A stretch of 64,000 nt of DNA from Gyrodactylus bullatarudis (GCA_012064415.1 SSNU01000208.1:773725-837724), one strand, 5' to 3'. Shown: positions 39,201 through 51,561, counted from the stretch's first letter. Made by a program: numbers and translations. Notes: generated by a model from the letters alone, not told the origin.

Positions 39201-41152
39201 TAATACGAATTTGACGACACATTATCTCATTGGCCACTTCAAGAAAACCAAAGGCAACCTGGTGAAGGGACATTGGCTCAGTACCGAGTTGTCTTTGATT
39301 CCAATCATTAATCTACATTTGTTAATTAAAACATCATTAATATTTTGTATTATTTTTACAATGAGACAAATTATCATTATTGTGTCGAAATATAACAGCC
39401 GGTTTCGAAATTCATTCAGTCCAAAGGAATAATTTGAACGATAATAATATTACCGAACTTCATCAAGAATATTTTCGTTTAGATTCAAACGGAAAAGAAA
39501 TAATTCATTTAAAAAGACAAGGTCCTTTTTCATAGGAACAGCTCTAAAAGCATTTAAGTAAGTGAGTTCGAATACTATTCGTATCCTTGAAATGTTTATC
39601 GATTACAGATAAACATTTTATTCTTCAAACTGGGTCAATTGCGAATATCGGTAATGAAATCAAAATAAAAAATGCAAAAAATTACATTAACCGTAGGTAG
39701 TCTTTTTTGGTATGTGCCAGAAATTATTGAACATTATCGTATTAATACAATAGAATGATAATAGAAATTTCTAAAATACGAAACATACAGAATCAGTTAA
39801 ATCTTGCATTCTATCCAAGGTGTCCTGTATGAAGAGAGACTCATTTTGTTTCGGTCCAAATATTGAGGGAAAATAGTCGGGTAGAATACGACCCAAAGCT
39901 AAATTAGCATCAGTTATTGCCAGGTTGTCTATTGTATTCTTACGTCCGTAACAGACAGGTCCAGGATCTGATCCAACAGATTCTGGTCCCACATGGAACA
40001 TGCCAGAGACATAGGTAAGCCTTGAACCTCCGCCAGCAGCAACTGTTGAAATATTCAACTGGGGTGATGTCAACTCAATTCCAGAAATATTTGTCTCGAA
40101 AACGTGCTCTAATTGGTTTCCGAATCGGCATACATCTGTTGATGTGCCTCCCATGTCGAATCCAATCAATGGTAGTCCCTTTTCAGATAACTCATTGAAT
40201 GTCTTGTACAGGGCCATGACACCACCTGCCGGACCGGAGAGGATTGCCCTGCTTCCAATGAAATTCTCCACAGCACAGAGGCCACCGTCTGACTGCATGA
40301 ACAAGATTTTCTTTTTAATCTCCTCGAAATTGTCGAAACCTTCTGTGAAATTATTTATGTAATCAACAATGCAAGGGGTCAGATAGGCATCTGCGACACA
40401 ATTGAATGATCTTGAGACAAACTTTATATTCGGCATGACTTTTGATGAGAGGGAAATGTTCTTGAAGCCTATATCATGAGCAATTTCGGCGATGATCTTC
40501 TCGTGATGAGAAAAAACATAAGAGTTTATTAGGCAGATGGCCAGAGAGCGATACCCGGAATCGAAGGCTTTCTGTAGGTCTTTTCGAATGACTCCTTTAT
40601 CTGGAGATTTAAGGCATTTTACTTTTTGACCGTTTGGACATGTAATATCAGGCAGATCTGCAAAGAGTTCATCGTCTGCCTCATTTGCTAGAATCACTCT
40701 TTCGTCAACTTCTATAACAGTTTTATAAATGACCGAAGCTTTCTTAGATTTCTGAAATTCTATAAAAAGTATAAATTTACAATATCGAAAATATTTGGCC
40801 TAGATTGATTTCCAATTTTAAGAGAATCTCCAAAATTTTTAGTCACCAAAAAGACACAATCGTATCCTTTTCTTTCTAGCAAGGCATTAGTAGCTATTGT
40901 TGTGCCCATTCTTATCTCCTCAATTAGCTCAGCAGGAACAACTTGAAGATTTTCCTTTCCCAAGTGCTAAAAAGTTATAAAGATTGAGTTTACCTGCCCG
41001 ATGACTCTTCTTATCGCTTCAAATGGAGCATTCTTATAACAGGCATCATTAACAGATAAAATCTTTAGTGTTTTTGTTGATTGATCTGGAAATTTAACAA
41101 ACACATCGGTGAAAGTACCACCTCTATCAATGGAAAAGAAGAATTTTCCCAT
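33293..41152 (-). CDS. OPLAH: 5-oxoprolinase (ATP-hydrolysing)
   Basis: A complete 15-exon gene of 1338 residues; human OPLAH has 1288. Exons: 41152-40994, 40966-40781, 40751-39789, 39312-38909, 38874-38505, 38468-38356, 38299-38123, 38084-37937, 37907-37809, 37264-36798, 35857-35575, 34917-34711, 34032-33747, 33505-33405, 33346-33293, with phase kept throughout. The enzyme opens 5-oxoproline to glutamate with ATP in the gamma-glutamyl cycle in the cytosol. Hydantoinase A half: [13 protein letters not shown] phosphate-binding loop, [28 protein letters not shown] and [11 protein letters not shown]. Hydantoinase B half: [60 protein letters not shown] and the [10 protein letters not shown] end. 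Four introns are 27-30 nt; others of 0.5-0.9 kb hold repeats. Head to head with beta-catenin. Confidence 0.96.
35466..35496. repeat. Solo terminus of the palindromic MITE family
   Basis: It matches the 5' end of the foldback element at 23255 apart from a one-base difference, and contains the nested palindrome AACTAGAA...TTCTAGTT. It lies in OPLAH intron 11, 100 bp from an exon. The rest of the element is absent, consistent with deletion or with a shorter subfamily. Confidence 0.6.
36310..36765 (+). mobile_element. LINE 3' fragment in OPLAH intron 10
   Basis: The frame at 36328-36561 reads [31 protein letters not shown]. This is the LINE pattern RPILEYGS-VW-P...IE-VQRRF-R that follows the reverse transcriptase palm. 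After a frame change near 36555, a second frame gives [21 protein letters not shown], the W-LP-----S---FK--L motif at the end of such ORF2 proteins, and stops at about 36726. It is followed by a short TTCTA tandem tail (about 36737-36762), typical of jockey/CR1-like insertions. It is antisense to OPLAH and decayed. Confidence 0.7.
37366..37784 (+). other. Overlapping open frames antisense in OPLAH intron 9
   Basis: Two frames overlap on the plus strand. One (37366-37612) is rich in Tyr, Asn and Ser and ends [18 protein letters not shown]. The other begins after a CTTTTTCTACAG acceptor-like site near 37540 and reads about 80 codons to a stop at about 37782, including [21 protein letters not shown] related decayed frame may lie at 39430-39535 in OPLAH intron 3. 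I recognise no family. It could be a retroelement remnant, a nested gene exon, or chance. Confidence 0.3.
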
Positions 41153-41283
41153 GCTTTTTTCTTTACTCGCGTATATTATATTTGAATTACCAGATTTCTG
41201 TTTGGTCAAACAGAAGTTTAAATTTTGCTTGTTTATCATTTATCCGACATTTCAAAAAAAAATTTTATGTTAGAAATCTAAAA
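41153..41283. promoter_or_regulatory. Shared divergent promoter region, OPLAH / beta-catenin
   Basis: 131 bp between the OPLAH and beta-catenin start codons. No canonical TATA box is evident apart from an AT-rich TATATTATATT block at about 41171. Bidirectional promoter function is inferred from spacing. Confidence 0.5.
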
Positions 41284-44200
41284 ATGGAGCCATATGATTC
41301 AATACTCGATAAATCAATGAATCAGGACTTTCAACCTAGTAACAGTGATCTCGAGAAGCTTTCTTCTATGAAAATTAATCGTATGGAAGAAACCAATCGC
41401 TGGCATCAAAGCCAATACATGGCTGATTCAGGAATACACTCGTTAGCTTCATCGAACACCCCAAGTGTTGTATCGAAATCTCAACCCCACGAAGAAGTAA
41501 AGTTTGATGATTCAGATAGCGGATGGAAAAGTAGTTATGAACCGATTCTCATTCAGCCAACTTCGGATTCAAGTCCTGCTCCAATGAGTACGGACAGTAA
41601 TAATGCCCATATCAATGATAAAAATTCTTCTTCTGATCAAAAAGAAAATAAACTACCCGAATTGGATACTGATGAAGCTGTCAATGCTATTCCAGACTTG
41701 GTGAAATTAATTAAAGACGAAGATGACACTATTGTCCTACACCAAGCTGCTATGATGGTCTTTCAGCTGAGTAAATCTGAGGCAATCGAATCGTTAATTG
41801 AGTCTGACGAAATGATACAAGTTATCATCTCTGCCCTAAACAGAACTGAGGATCTGGAGACGATTCGTTTCCTTGCTGGAACTCTGTACAATATTTCTCA
41901 AACTCAAAAAGGTCTCCGTCTCATCTTCTTAGTGAATTGTATACCTTGCCTGGTTAGACTATTGAGTAGTCCTGTTGAATCTGTATTATTCTATTCAATA
42001 ACCACTCTCCACAATTTATTATTGCATCAAGAAGGTGCAAAGGACCAGATAAGACAAGCAAATTGTCTCGCCAAGATGACCTCGTTACTAGCAAAGAACA
42101 ACGTCAAATTCCTCACTATTTGTACTGACTGCTTACGCATCCTAGCCTACGGCAATCAAGAGAGCAAAGTGGCTATCCTAAGTAGTGGTGGTCCTGGAGA
42201 ACTGATTAGAATACTACGTTCTTACTCCTATGAGAAGCTCCTATGGACAACTGCTAGACTCTTAAAGGTACTCAGTGTGTGTAACTCAAATAAACCGGCT
42301 ATAATTGAGGCTGGTGGCCTAGAAGTCCTCAGTAGACATCTCCATCATAACAGCCAACGACTGGCAATTAATTGTCTTTGGACTATTCGTAATATTAGTG
42401 ATACAGCAGCCAAAGTCAAAAATATAAATCTCCAGCCCCTGTTGTTATCACTTGTTCAATTATTATCCGCTGGTAGTTCTAATTCACAAATCTATAATTC
42501 CTCCTCGGTTGATGCGTCTGTTGTCGCCTGTACAGCTGGAATAATATCCAATTTAACCTGTAATAATTGTACGAATAAATTTATGGTCTATCGTGTAAGT
42601 TCCAGTTGGAATAAATCATTGCACTTGTATTTAACTTTATTTCTCCTCCTTTTCAGTTTGGATGCATCAAGGGAATCCTCATAGCCATGGCCAATGGCTT
42701 AAATCGTGAGGACATTCTGGAGCCATGTGTTTGTGCCCTTCGTCATTTGACAAGTCGCCATGAAGATGAAGAAAGAGCTCGAATTTCTGTTGTACGCGAA
42801 TTCAATGGTCTTCCACTTATCGCCCGAGTCCTTTATTCTGTAAGTATTGGATAGTTTTTACCATTTGAAATGGTATGAATGCGAGAAAAGATAAATGTCA
42901 AAATGAGTGTAATGCGTAGTCTCGTATGCTTGAAACAAGGGGGAGAAGATCCCATTACGTTAAGTATGCACTAATTAATTTTTACCCAGAATTAATGAGA
43001 TTATCAATTCTCATAATAAGAAAAAATGATAATCAACATGATATTTATGGTTATTTAATTATTATAATTAAACTTCGTGTTACATTTGATTCGGAGATGT
43101 GCAAATTCCCTCTCTTAGTCATTTCTGGTAGAGTTTTAATAATATGCAAATATGCTTCTGCTTCTTCCGTAGAGGAAATGTATCTTTAGCGAGAAACATG
43201 ATGGTTCATCCTCCTCATAAATACATCTCTCTACGTTTTTTCCTTTATCAAGAGAAGAGAGAGAAAGTTTTAGATTTGGATAAAACCAATATGGAATAGG
43301 TAACGATGATACAATTACAATATCACTCGCTTTTTCTTATATAGGCATACTTGATAGTAGAAGTAGTAGTAGTAGTAATATTGTGATGAATGAATTATAA
43401 TTCATTCAACCGACACTATAACATGCATTTTTTTTCTCTATTTCACGTCCATACTTCCATCTTTTTTATTTTTTTTCTACGCGAAACAAACTAACCCAGA
43501 ACCATATGAGAAATTAGAGAATATTTTCCAAATAATCAATGAATAATAGATATATACAAATGTAATTCATATACATATAATTTGTATTACAAAAAATGTA
43601 AATTCGAAAAAATAATTATAATCAAGACTCATTCAAATTCCCAAAACCAACACATTGTTAGGCTAGGCCTGGTTTAGAGAGTTGTCCTCACTCTTTTGAT
43701 TGATAAATAAATAACTAATTTATTCATACCTATTATTGTACATTATAAAGGCAACAGCTGGTGTATGCCCTGATCTTGGCCTTGAGTGCAACGGGAACAC
43801 ATTGCCAATACCAAGCTGGTCATTAGTCAAGGCATTGGTAGGGCTCTTGAGAAATCTATCAATTAACCTTGACAATCATGGAGCCCTCAGAGAGCATGGC
43901 CTAGTGACTGGACTCATCCTCCTTCTGTATGCTACTCTTTTCACAATTAACAAGGTGAGTGATTCCATGAATTTCAAAGAATTTATCTTTTTATATTTCC
44001 TAACCCTAACCTAAATATTGAAATATGTAATATGAATAATGTATACAGTAACGAAAAGAAATCCATTGATTACACAAGAGAATAAAGAATATAAAACTCC
44101 TTACATGCTATATAATAATCAATCAAGTTATCCTTTTTGGAGTTAGTCATTCATTCCACTTTTTTCCTCCTTCTTTCTTCCATGCAACAAAAATTCATTA

Positions 44201-47200
44201 TTCATTATTACACATATAATAGTAAATAGTATGTAGTAAATGCTTTTAGAAAATGTCTGATAAATTGACTCTTTGTAACTACAAATTCTCCATAGAATAC
44301 AAGTATTATCTAAAGATATCTTATTGATTCTTTCCTCTATATCCTCTAATTTTAAAGAAATTAAATTCATCAACACTCCTTGTTATACAACTTCCATTCT
44401 ATGGGGAAATCAAAATAGTAAAAGTTAAAGAATATAAGAATCATGAATGAAAATAAGAATATAATGTAAGCTCAGCTTAAACACCAAAACAAATCTTCAA
44501 TAAATAGCAACTGTGAAGAGGAATAGCTAACATAGTTGAAAAGCCAAGGTAGTTGAGGGTTAGGGTTAGGAATACAATTCTTTTGAACACATAAGATTGG
44601 TTTATATGAATTTATGAAGAATTTCTCCTTCACCCAAACGTCTGTACTGTCATCCCCTGGGTTCTTGGTATAAAATAGAAAAATTAGATATCAAAGCAGC
44701 ATGGTTTCCATTTTCAAGATGTCTGGTCACTGCAGTATCTTTATTGAGATGATCATGAAATCTAGTTGAAAGACCTACATACGAAGCACCATAGTAACAT
44801 TGAAATTTGTAGATTTATAGAGTCTATTTATTTCAAACAAATATGGAGTTGTTGAGATTAATTACTGCGATTGTTATCTTTTTCCTGATTTTTAGGTGTT
44901 AAAAAATAGAGATTTTTCAGTGAAACAACTTTACAGAAACAATAATTTTTGAATGGTTTTTTACGCTTTTGATACTTCAAGGACTACTGTTTCTTAACTG
45001 AGGTAGATTTCTTTCCTACGAGGTGCTTAAATAGGCATAAAATTGAGTTCAAGTCAAGGAATTTCGAAATAAATAGGTAAATTTTCAACTTTGACTTTAA
45101 ATAGCTCAAAACTAGAAGAGTCAAGGGAAACTTTCCTTCTACACTTTTGTTGAGAATTTATTCCCTGAACAAGATGATGTCATTTCTGTCTTTCTATCTC
45201 ATTCATTCTTTTCTCTATTGAAAGGCAAAGCACTGTGAGTCGGGTTTTCAGTTTTTATCGAATAACTCGAAAATTTTATTGTAGAATTTTTCAAGAAGCT
45301 CATATCTAAAATAACTGAAAAATTCTCTTCAAAAGTGGAAACTAAATTGAATGACATATAATGGCAAAGCATTTTCGATACATGCTTCAATACAAAATAA
45401 TGCTTAGAATTTAATATTTCTATCAGGAAAGTTGGCACAATAATGAAGCTAAAAATTTCACCCTACCCTCGTAGTTATTAATCTTTTTGATTTTCATTTC
45501 TCTTTTGTTGATCTTTAAAAGGGATAGTTTATAGCTTTTACGAACACTTTTCTATTTGATGTTTCTAATAGATTCTTTATGCTCCGTTTTTGAGCTGTAC
45601 TAAACTTAAGAACTTTGATCTTCTCTAATTTTTCCCGGATTTTTTCAGGGGTTTAATCAGAATTTTTTGAGTATTAATTTGACGTGAAAATCTGGTCTAA
45701 AAAGATCATAGTGTATCAAAATAATTCAATATTTATCATTTCTCGTAGTGAAATTCATTGAAAATTTGACATCTCCATCTGAAATTATGCATATCTAAAT
45801 AAAATTAAAAACATTAGGTTCTATAGGAGTTTTGTTTCTTCTCATATTTTCTATCAAATGAACGCATAAACTCGAGTTTTAAAAAAAATTATGTCTCACC
45901 CTAATAGTATGCTTCTCAAAAATCTGATAAATTGACTCTTCAAGAATTGTAATTTCCAATCTCCAATTTGTAATACAATACTATAATTTTATTGATTCTT
46001 TCCTATACTTTATGAGCGTAAGGATACAACTTTTCCTAGTTCTCACTCCACCTCCTTGTCTTGTCAATATGAGAGATATTTACTAGCGCTGAGAATTTGA
46101 TTCTGATTCTGAATGATTAATTAACTTTTCTTGTCTGTAATGCATTCTCTTCTCTTCTTGAGTACTTTTTTTCTTACATGGGTGGAGTTTTTCTACTTCA
46201 TCTCTCTACTCTCTGCTGCACTATTGATTCTGTTATGTGGATTCGAATGGTGAGAAATTAGAAAATCCTTTCATTATAATTATTAATTTGGTGTCGCGTG
46301 TGACTGAATACTGAAAATAAGCATCATGCAAAACGAAAAATATCCATTGTCTAAATCAATTACAATTGTAAATAAGTCATTCATTCAATAAATTTGTGTT
46401 TGTTTACAACTCATTCAAGTCTATAAATCGGTAAAAAATGATTTAGATAGAGGGATTGTCGAATTGGGTCAAATAAATAAACAATAAACTCCTTAATGCC
46501 TTAGAATGTTTATTTTTTCTCAGGTCTCAAAGAAAATCATCTCTTCCACGCCGCAGACAGCCCAGCCTACTATCATACAAAGTGTCCGACTAGAAGAAAT
46601 TATTGAAGGTGTCTGTGGAGCTTTGTACATGTTGATGAGGGAACCTTTGAATCGAGTCCACCTGGCATTATTCAAAGGTCCAAATCAGTTGGCCTGGTCA
46701 GAGAATCATTATCTCTTGATGAATAATTCTGCTCTAGCCTTGTTTACATATCTCTTGAATGCTGACCAACCAGAAAGTCTACAGAGAGCAGCAGCCGGTG
46801 TCCTTGTCGAAGCTTCTCATGATAAAACAGCCCTCGATGTTATTGCAAACCTTCCTGGTGCTTCAAGTCGACTAGAACAATTGGTCTATTCCACAAATGA
46901 AGCTATAGCAACTTATAGTTCAGCGATCGTCATTCGAATTCAAGAGGAGCACGGATGTAATTCCATGACAAATTACTACGATAGCTCTTCGTCACGTTTC
47001 TCACTCATCGATTCAAACAACCTGGACACACCGCCCCATACAAACTATGACTCATGTTTAGATTTTGATATAATGTCCGGGAATAATATTGACGACGTGG
47101 ACGATGACTTGGACGGATCTGGTACAGGATCGCTCAGTGCCATGTTGGGGCCACCACCCAGTCAACTTCATGGTCTCGACACAGATTCCCATACACTACG

Positions 47201-47671
47201 TATTTCTAACCAACACAACAAGATGAAATCAAGTAATTTCTTTCATTTTTTATTGATTTTATAAATGAAATTGTCATTTTTCGGTCAAAGCCCTAATAAA
47301 ATTTTTTGATTTTTTTCATAAAGTCTTGTATGTCAATCAAGTTGTAAATATTAAAAGTATTCACAAGAAGAAAAATGCTACCTTTCTTTTTCCATCTGGT
47401 CTCTGGTGTCTGATTTTTGTATTTTAACTCCTTAGACTTTGGTGTTTATTCCTCGGACCTTTTGCCATTGTCAAATGAAACATCTCACATGTCCATGGTA
47501 ACTGATGGCCTGTCCTCATTTCCTGATAATGTCTACAGTTCAGGCACAGCGACAAACACAGTTTCCACAACAGACCAACAACCATTGGGCACCCCTACAG
47601 ATACATCATCTTCCGTTCAAAATGATACTGATCTCAATCAGACAATGAAGACAAACAATTATTGGATGTAG
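41284..47671 (+). CDS. CTNNB1: Beta-catenin / Armadillo
   Basis: Five exons (41284-42594, 42657-42839, 43751-43954, 46524-47232, 47436-47671), all in phase, encode 880 residues; vertebrate beta-catenin has 781 and fly Armadillo 843. Residues 48-53 are DSGIHS, the GSK3 phosphodegron recognised by beta-TrCP, so Wnt-controlled turnover is expected. Armadillo repeats fill about 130-700, with family blocks [46 protein letters not shown] and [10 protein letters not shown]. The C-terminal tail holds an acidic stretch ([11 protein letters not shown]), [13 protein letters not shown] and NDTDLNQ near the end, partly recalling the vertebrate C-terminal activation region. The ATG at 41284 is used because the open frame upstream has no catenin-like sequence. 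Introns 2 and 3 (0.9 and 2.6 kb) are long for this window and repeat-bearing. Confidence 0.97.
43999..44014 (-). repeat. Interstitial telomere-like repeat, C-strand
   Basis: CCTAACCCTAACC is two and a bit units of the animal telomere repeat TTAGGG on the minus strand, in beta-catenin intron 3. A counterpart in the opposite orientation is at 44557-44570. Confidence 0.6.
44450..44840 (-). mobile_element. Penelope-like element fragment with GIY-YIG remnant
   Basis: On the minus strand a frame of about 54 codons (44812-44650) reads [18 protein letters not shown], then [12 protein letters not shown], and stops. This matches the GIY-YIG nuclease of Penelope-like elements (CxYGAxYVGxSTR, then the HL segment). 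The flank at 44450-44660 is the same repeat that accompanies the GIY-YIG piece at 15.9 kb. The repeat contains GGGTTAGGGTTAGG at 44557-44570. It lies in beta-catenin intron 3. Confidence 0.65.
45673..45801. repeat. Dispersed repeat, family C, copy 1
   Basis: It is the reverse complement of about 50082-50235 with small indels. Shared blocks are AAGATCATAGTGT, AATAATTCAATATTTATCAT, TCTCGTAGTGAAATTCA and ATTATGCATATCTAAATA. It lies in beta-catenin intron 3. Confidence 0.65.
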
Positions 47672-50081
47672 AATTTTTTCTTTCATTCGTTTTCTTTTTT
47701 TCTATGATATCATTTATCACATTATTGCATCATCATCATTATTATTATTATTTTAAACAAATATATTGTCCTCATTCTAAGTTTTAAAATATTGTTAATA
47801 TATATTTTTAATTATTGAAAATTTTTCATTCAATTACATTATGTAGCAGTTGTAAAATTCATTGATTTATCTTTGAGATCTTTAACAAGGATGATAAACG
47901 TACTCGAATCTGATTGGCTCAATTCTCATACAAAGAGAAAATATTCTGAATGACTTTCCAAAGAGAGTGCTTTTTGTCTTAAGAGATGGTATTTAGATTC
48001 TATATTATAGAATAATGCAGAATATTTATTTGTATTGTATATAGATATCTTTACAAGGAGGGAGAATAAAATAAATTGAAATTCTTCAATGGAACATAAA
48101 AAAGCAAGCAAGTAGAGAGAGAGAATCAATAGGACTGCATTTTCTAATTTCTGCTTTTTATCTTCTTTTTTCCCTAAAAAAATGCCGCTTCTCTTTCCTT
48201 CATCTGAAATTCCCTCATACATATACCAGTGGGAATGGGTGTGTATTATGCACTATGCTTGTGGAGCACTTGGAGTAGAATTCATCCCTACCATACCACT
48301 GATATTGGTGGAGTGGATTGTTGAAGCTCCAATTATTTGTTTTCATCTTCAAAGAGAGGGCACTGGAACGAATAAATCATCCTTTTTATTTTGAAAAAAA
48401 GAGCTCTTCTTTAAAAGAGGAATTCCATATTCAAATACTGTAATAATACTACTAGCAATAATAGTCATGATGAGGTTGAATTTTATTTTATTTGTTACAT
48501 GCTCTTTACTTTTTTTAAATGCGTGTGGTTACTTGCAAGTAGTCTTAATTTATTAGCAAAAATTTTTTGGTAAGTCACAAACTTAAAAATTTATTTACAT
48601 TCCTGTATTAAAATGAGTTTTCTTCTTAATAATGACGAAATTAAGAGCTAGATTAATGCAATCTAAAATTATACATCTTGAGATAAACAACATTAAGAAA
48701 TAACCCAATAATCATGAGATATACAACTGTTGAAGATGAGACTCGTATTCTTTTAAAGAATTTCTTCATTTTCATCTTCGAAAATTAACTTTATCATACC
48801 AAGAGATCTACGTCAGCACTAAGTTTCTGTTCGATGTAAAATCTCGGAGTTTTTACTTTGAATTATGTTGAGACACTTTACTACAGATCATTCAGAATGA
48901 ATTTTTATAATTCTATAGTTCTTAAAGAAAATTTACTACAATTTACTCTGAATGAATTTCGTTAGTTCTTTTTCATATTATTTGGTGGGAATTTCGTGCG
49001 AAACATCTCGACTGACACTTGATTGACTTAACTCGATCAGTATACTGAGGACGTCTAATTCTTCAAATATGCTTTATTCTTTATTATCTGAACTACTTGA
49101 TAATGCATTATTGTTGATTGTATAACACACTACTAAAGATTTATTGTATAGTTGTATGACACAATATGGAAATCTTGGTTGATGGGTGTAATTAAACATT
49201 TGACCTCGACCATGTCATGTATGTATCAAGTGTAAACGATATTAAAATGGACGACGTAGGTTTGTTTATATGATTCAATAAAATTGTTACCACAGAGAAA
49301 TCCTTCAGGAGAGGTCATTTTGACTTTTGATTTCTTAATCTACACTTCATCCTACACACCCCATAGTAAAATATCAATAAATCTATCTGCTGTTTTACCA
49401 AGTTTGTTTGTTTGTTGTTGACAAGGTCCACAAGAGAAAGAGATACATACAAAATGAGGCGAGTATTTGAGTCTTGTACATTATTGTTATTATCATTAAG
49501 TAGTAAATGGAATAAATATTTTATACAATTTTTCACATCTCATCTCAGGGTGGGAGTATGGGGGCGGGGTGGGGTGTTGACTGTACATGAACACGTGTCA
49601 TAATCATCATACACTAAGCTCATTCTCTGTTTATCTGCGATAAAGATCTCCATAAAAGTTTTTCATCCCTCAAGAAATTGCTCTTTCCCCGGCGTATTAG
49701 AGGAAAAATCAAAATTTGTCAACTGCATTTTTACAATTTAGATAACAAGATGATGTATTTATTTATTTTATCATTTTTAAATCTAATTAATAATTAATCC
49801 TTGACGGTATCCCACACAAATGAGCCATCATTGAGAAGGGAACGTTTGAACATTTACCGAGAGAACGGCCAAGTGAACATTTAAGAATGAAAAAGTCTTG
49901 TGAGAGGGGATTTTATAATAAGCTTTTGGAAAATGTATTGACAAAATGTGTGTATATACTTACGAGTAAGTATGCATATCAAGGTAATACAAAATTTTTA
50001 TCTTTTTGAGTTTATTTGTTCATTTGATAGAAAATAAGAGAGGAAGGAACAATTCTCCTATTGAATTATATGTTTACAATT

Positions 50082-50235
50082 CTATTTAGATATGCATAAT
50101 TTCAGTTGGAGTTGTCAAATTTTCAAATTTGCGCCACTATTTTTCAATGAATTTTACTACGAGAAATGATAAATATTGAATTATTTTGTCACACTATGAT
50201 CTTTTAGAATCAGATCTTTCCCGTCAAATTACGAT
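50082..50235. repeat. Dispersed repeat, family C, copy 2 (inverted)
   Basis: Reverse-complement counterpart of 45673-45801, with an extra segment in the middle (TTTGCGCCAC). It lies about 0.5 kb upstream of the homeobox gene. Confidence 0.65.
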
Positions 50236-50713
50236 ATCAAATATAATAATAATTAAAGATTTTAGGGAACAAACAAATACTCAATTTTAATTAGTACCAG
50301 AGAGTGGAAATTTTTAATTATTTATGAAAAATCTCAAATTCTTTATTGAATTTTTGATAACTCAGTCACAAATTGACAATTAATCAAGGAAAGAAAAACA
50401 GAAATGGCCATGTCACTACTACACTCTCAGCCTGTACCTTCTTCCTATCCAGATCTTATCGCATAATTTTTTATTTATCTATCTTATATATTTTACATCT
50501 AAGATGTATATTTTATGTACACAGTGTAGATTCAGATGTATTTATTCCTTTATTATTGGTAACTATATGGAACAAACTAAGAAATAAGAAATGTGCGCAC
50601 GCGTATCATACATATATAACGAGGAAACACTTTCCTACTCACCTCACTAATAGTCAGCCAATCAGAAGGGTTTAATTTCCAGCCAATCAAATAATTTTCC
50701 CGGCAACGTTGGA

Positions 50714-50725
50714 TCATATAAATAA
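50714..50725 (+). promoter_or_regulatory. TATA-like element upstream of the homeobox gene
   Basis: CATATAAATAAA lies about 50 bp before the ATG of the homeobox gene. It would imply a very short 5' UTR. It is a plausible TATA box, but AT-rich background makes such matches common. Confidence 0.35.
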
Positions 50726-50769
50726 ATTGCTCACTTTTACTAATTGAATAACATAAAAAAGATTGAATT

Positions 50770-51561
50770 ATGAAAAGAAAGATTGGTTTTTCCATTGACT
50801 CCCTCTTGAATGTAACCAATAGCGTGGAGCATCACCATCAACAGAGTGTCAATCCCAGCAGCGGTCTCTCGTTATCTGGAAGCTTCTCCTCATCAAGCAG
50901 CAGCTCCGGTTCCCCCAACAACCCCGGAAATATGTCAAAATTAAAGAAACTAGCCCCAGAGTCTCTGACATCAAACAGTAATCACATTTCAAATGCCACA
51001 CTTCCCGACGTACTTTCGACAGTTGACGACAACTTTATCAGATACTCAAGGGAATTCCAGATGAACTTGTTGAATAACAACATACAACACCAGCCAGACA
51101 TTCTGATCAAGAGTCCGTCAGGCCATTCGAATAGCACTGGAATGGGCAGGAGTCCTCGTGTCCCATTCTCAAGGTATCAGATCAATGTTTTGGAGAACAA
51201 ATTCCAGCGAACCCATTATCTCAGTAGTAACGAGGTGACAGATTTGGCGAATGAACTCCATCTAACTGAGACTAGAGTCAAGATTTGGTTCCAGAATCGA
51301 AGGGCACGCGAACGAAGAGAAGGCAACACTCAGAATTGTCTATCAGACCTTTCAACAGGACTCCCTACCATGATCAAAGACAGTTTCCCCGGCAACTTTA
51401 CCAGTGATCAAAAGAATGCCAAGAACTCATCAAAGATGTTTGATGAGATCGCTGAACTACACCAGAGAATTCTCATGGATCTGATGCAGCAGAAACAAAG
51501 TCCCCTCGGAGATTCCAATAGGGCCGTCACATTACCAGAATTCGTCAATGAGGACTATTGA
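50770..51561 (+). CDS. NK-like (ANTP-class) homeobox transcription factor
   Basis: Single-exon gene of 263 residues. The homeodomain spans about residues 123-182, starting SPRVPFSRYQINVLENKF and ending with recognition helix VKIWFQNRRARERRE. Trp, Phe, Asn and Arg at the invariant positions of helix 3 are intact, with Gln at position 50, so DNA binding to TAAT-type sites is expected. Residues 4-12 (KIGFSIDSLL) match the eh1 repressor motif (FSIDxLL) that recruits Groucho/TLE. A Ser/Asn-rich linker lies between. The combination of RVPF at the start and RARERRE at the end recalls the Msxlx family more than Msx proper, but subfamily assignment from memory is uncertain. AATAAA at about 51729 probably ends the transcript. 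Confidence 0.9.
   Translation: MKRKIGFSIDSLLNVTNSVEHHHQQSVNPSSGLSLSGSFSSSSSSSGSPNNPGNMSKLKKLAPESLTSNSNHISNATLPDVLSTVDDNFIRYSREFQMNLLNNNIQHQPDILIKSPSGHSNSTGMGRSPRVPFSRYQINVLENKFQRTHYLSSNEVTDLANELHLTETRVKIWFQNRRARERREGNTQNCLSDLSTGLPTMIKDSFPGNFTSDQKNAKNSSKMFDEIAELHQRILMDLMQQKQSPLGDSNRAVTLPEFVNEDY

Larger units (their letters stand above)
47672..50769. other. Intergenic region before the homeobox gene
   Basis: No convincing gene is seen. AATAAA signals near 48066-48073 may end the beta-catenin transcript. Open frames at 48182-48394 and 50373-50675 have no recognisable motif and no codon pattern distinct from the AT-rich background. A family C repeat occupies 50082-50235. The last few hundred bases presumably hold homeobox regulatory sequence. 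Confidence 0.5.

Noticed and set aside
41182..41283. Upstream extension of the beta-catenin frame by 34 codons
   Set aside because: Lies in the divergent promoter gap, overlaps the OPLAH start region and has no catenin-like sequence; the ATG at 41284 gives the expected N-terminus before the degron.
48182..48394. 70-codon frame with hydrophobic segments after beta-catenin
   Set aside because: No acceptor or family similarity, not continuous with any catenin sequence, probably chance.
50373..50675. 100-codon frame upstream of the homeobox gene
   Set aside because: Low-complexity AT-driven residues, no splice link to the homeobox frame.
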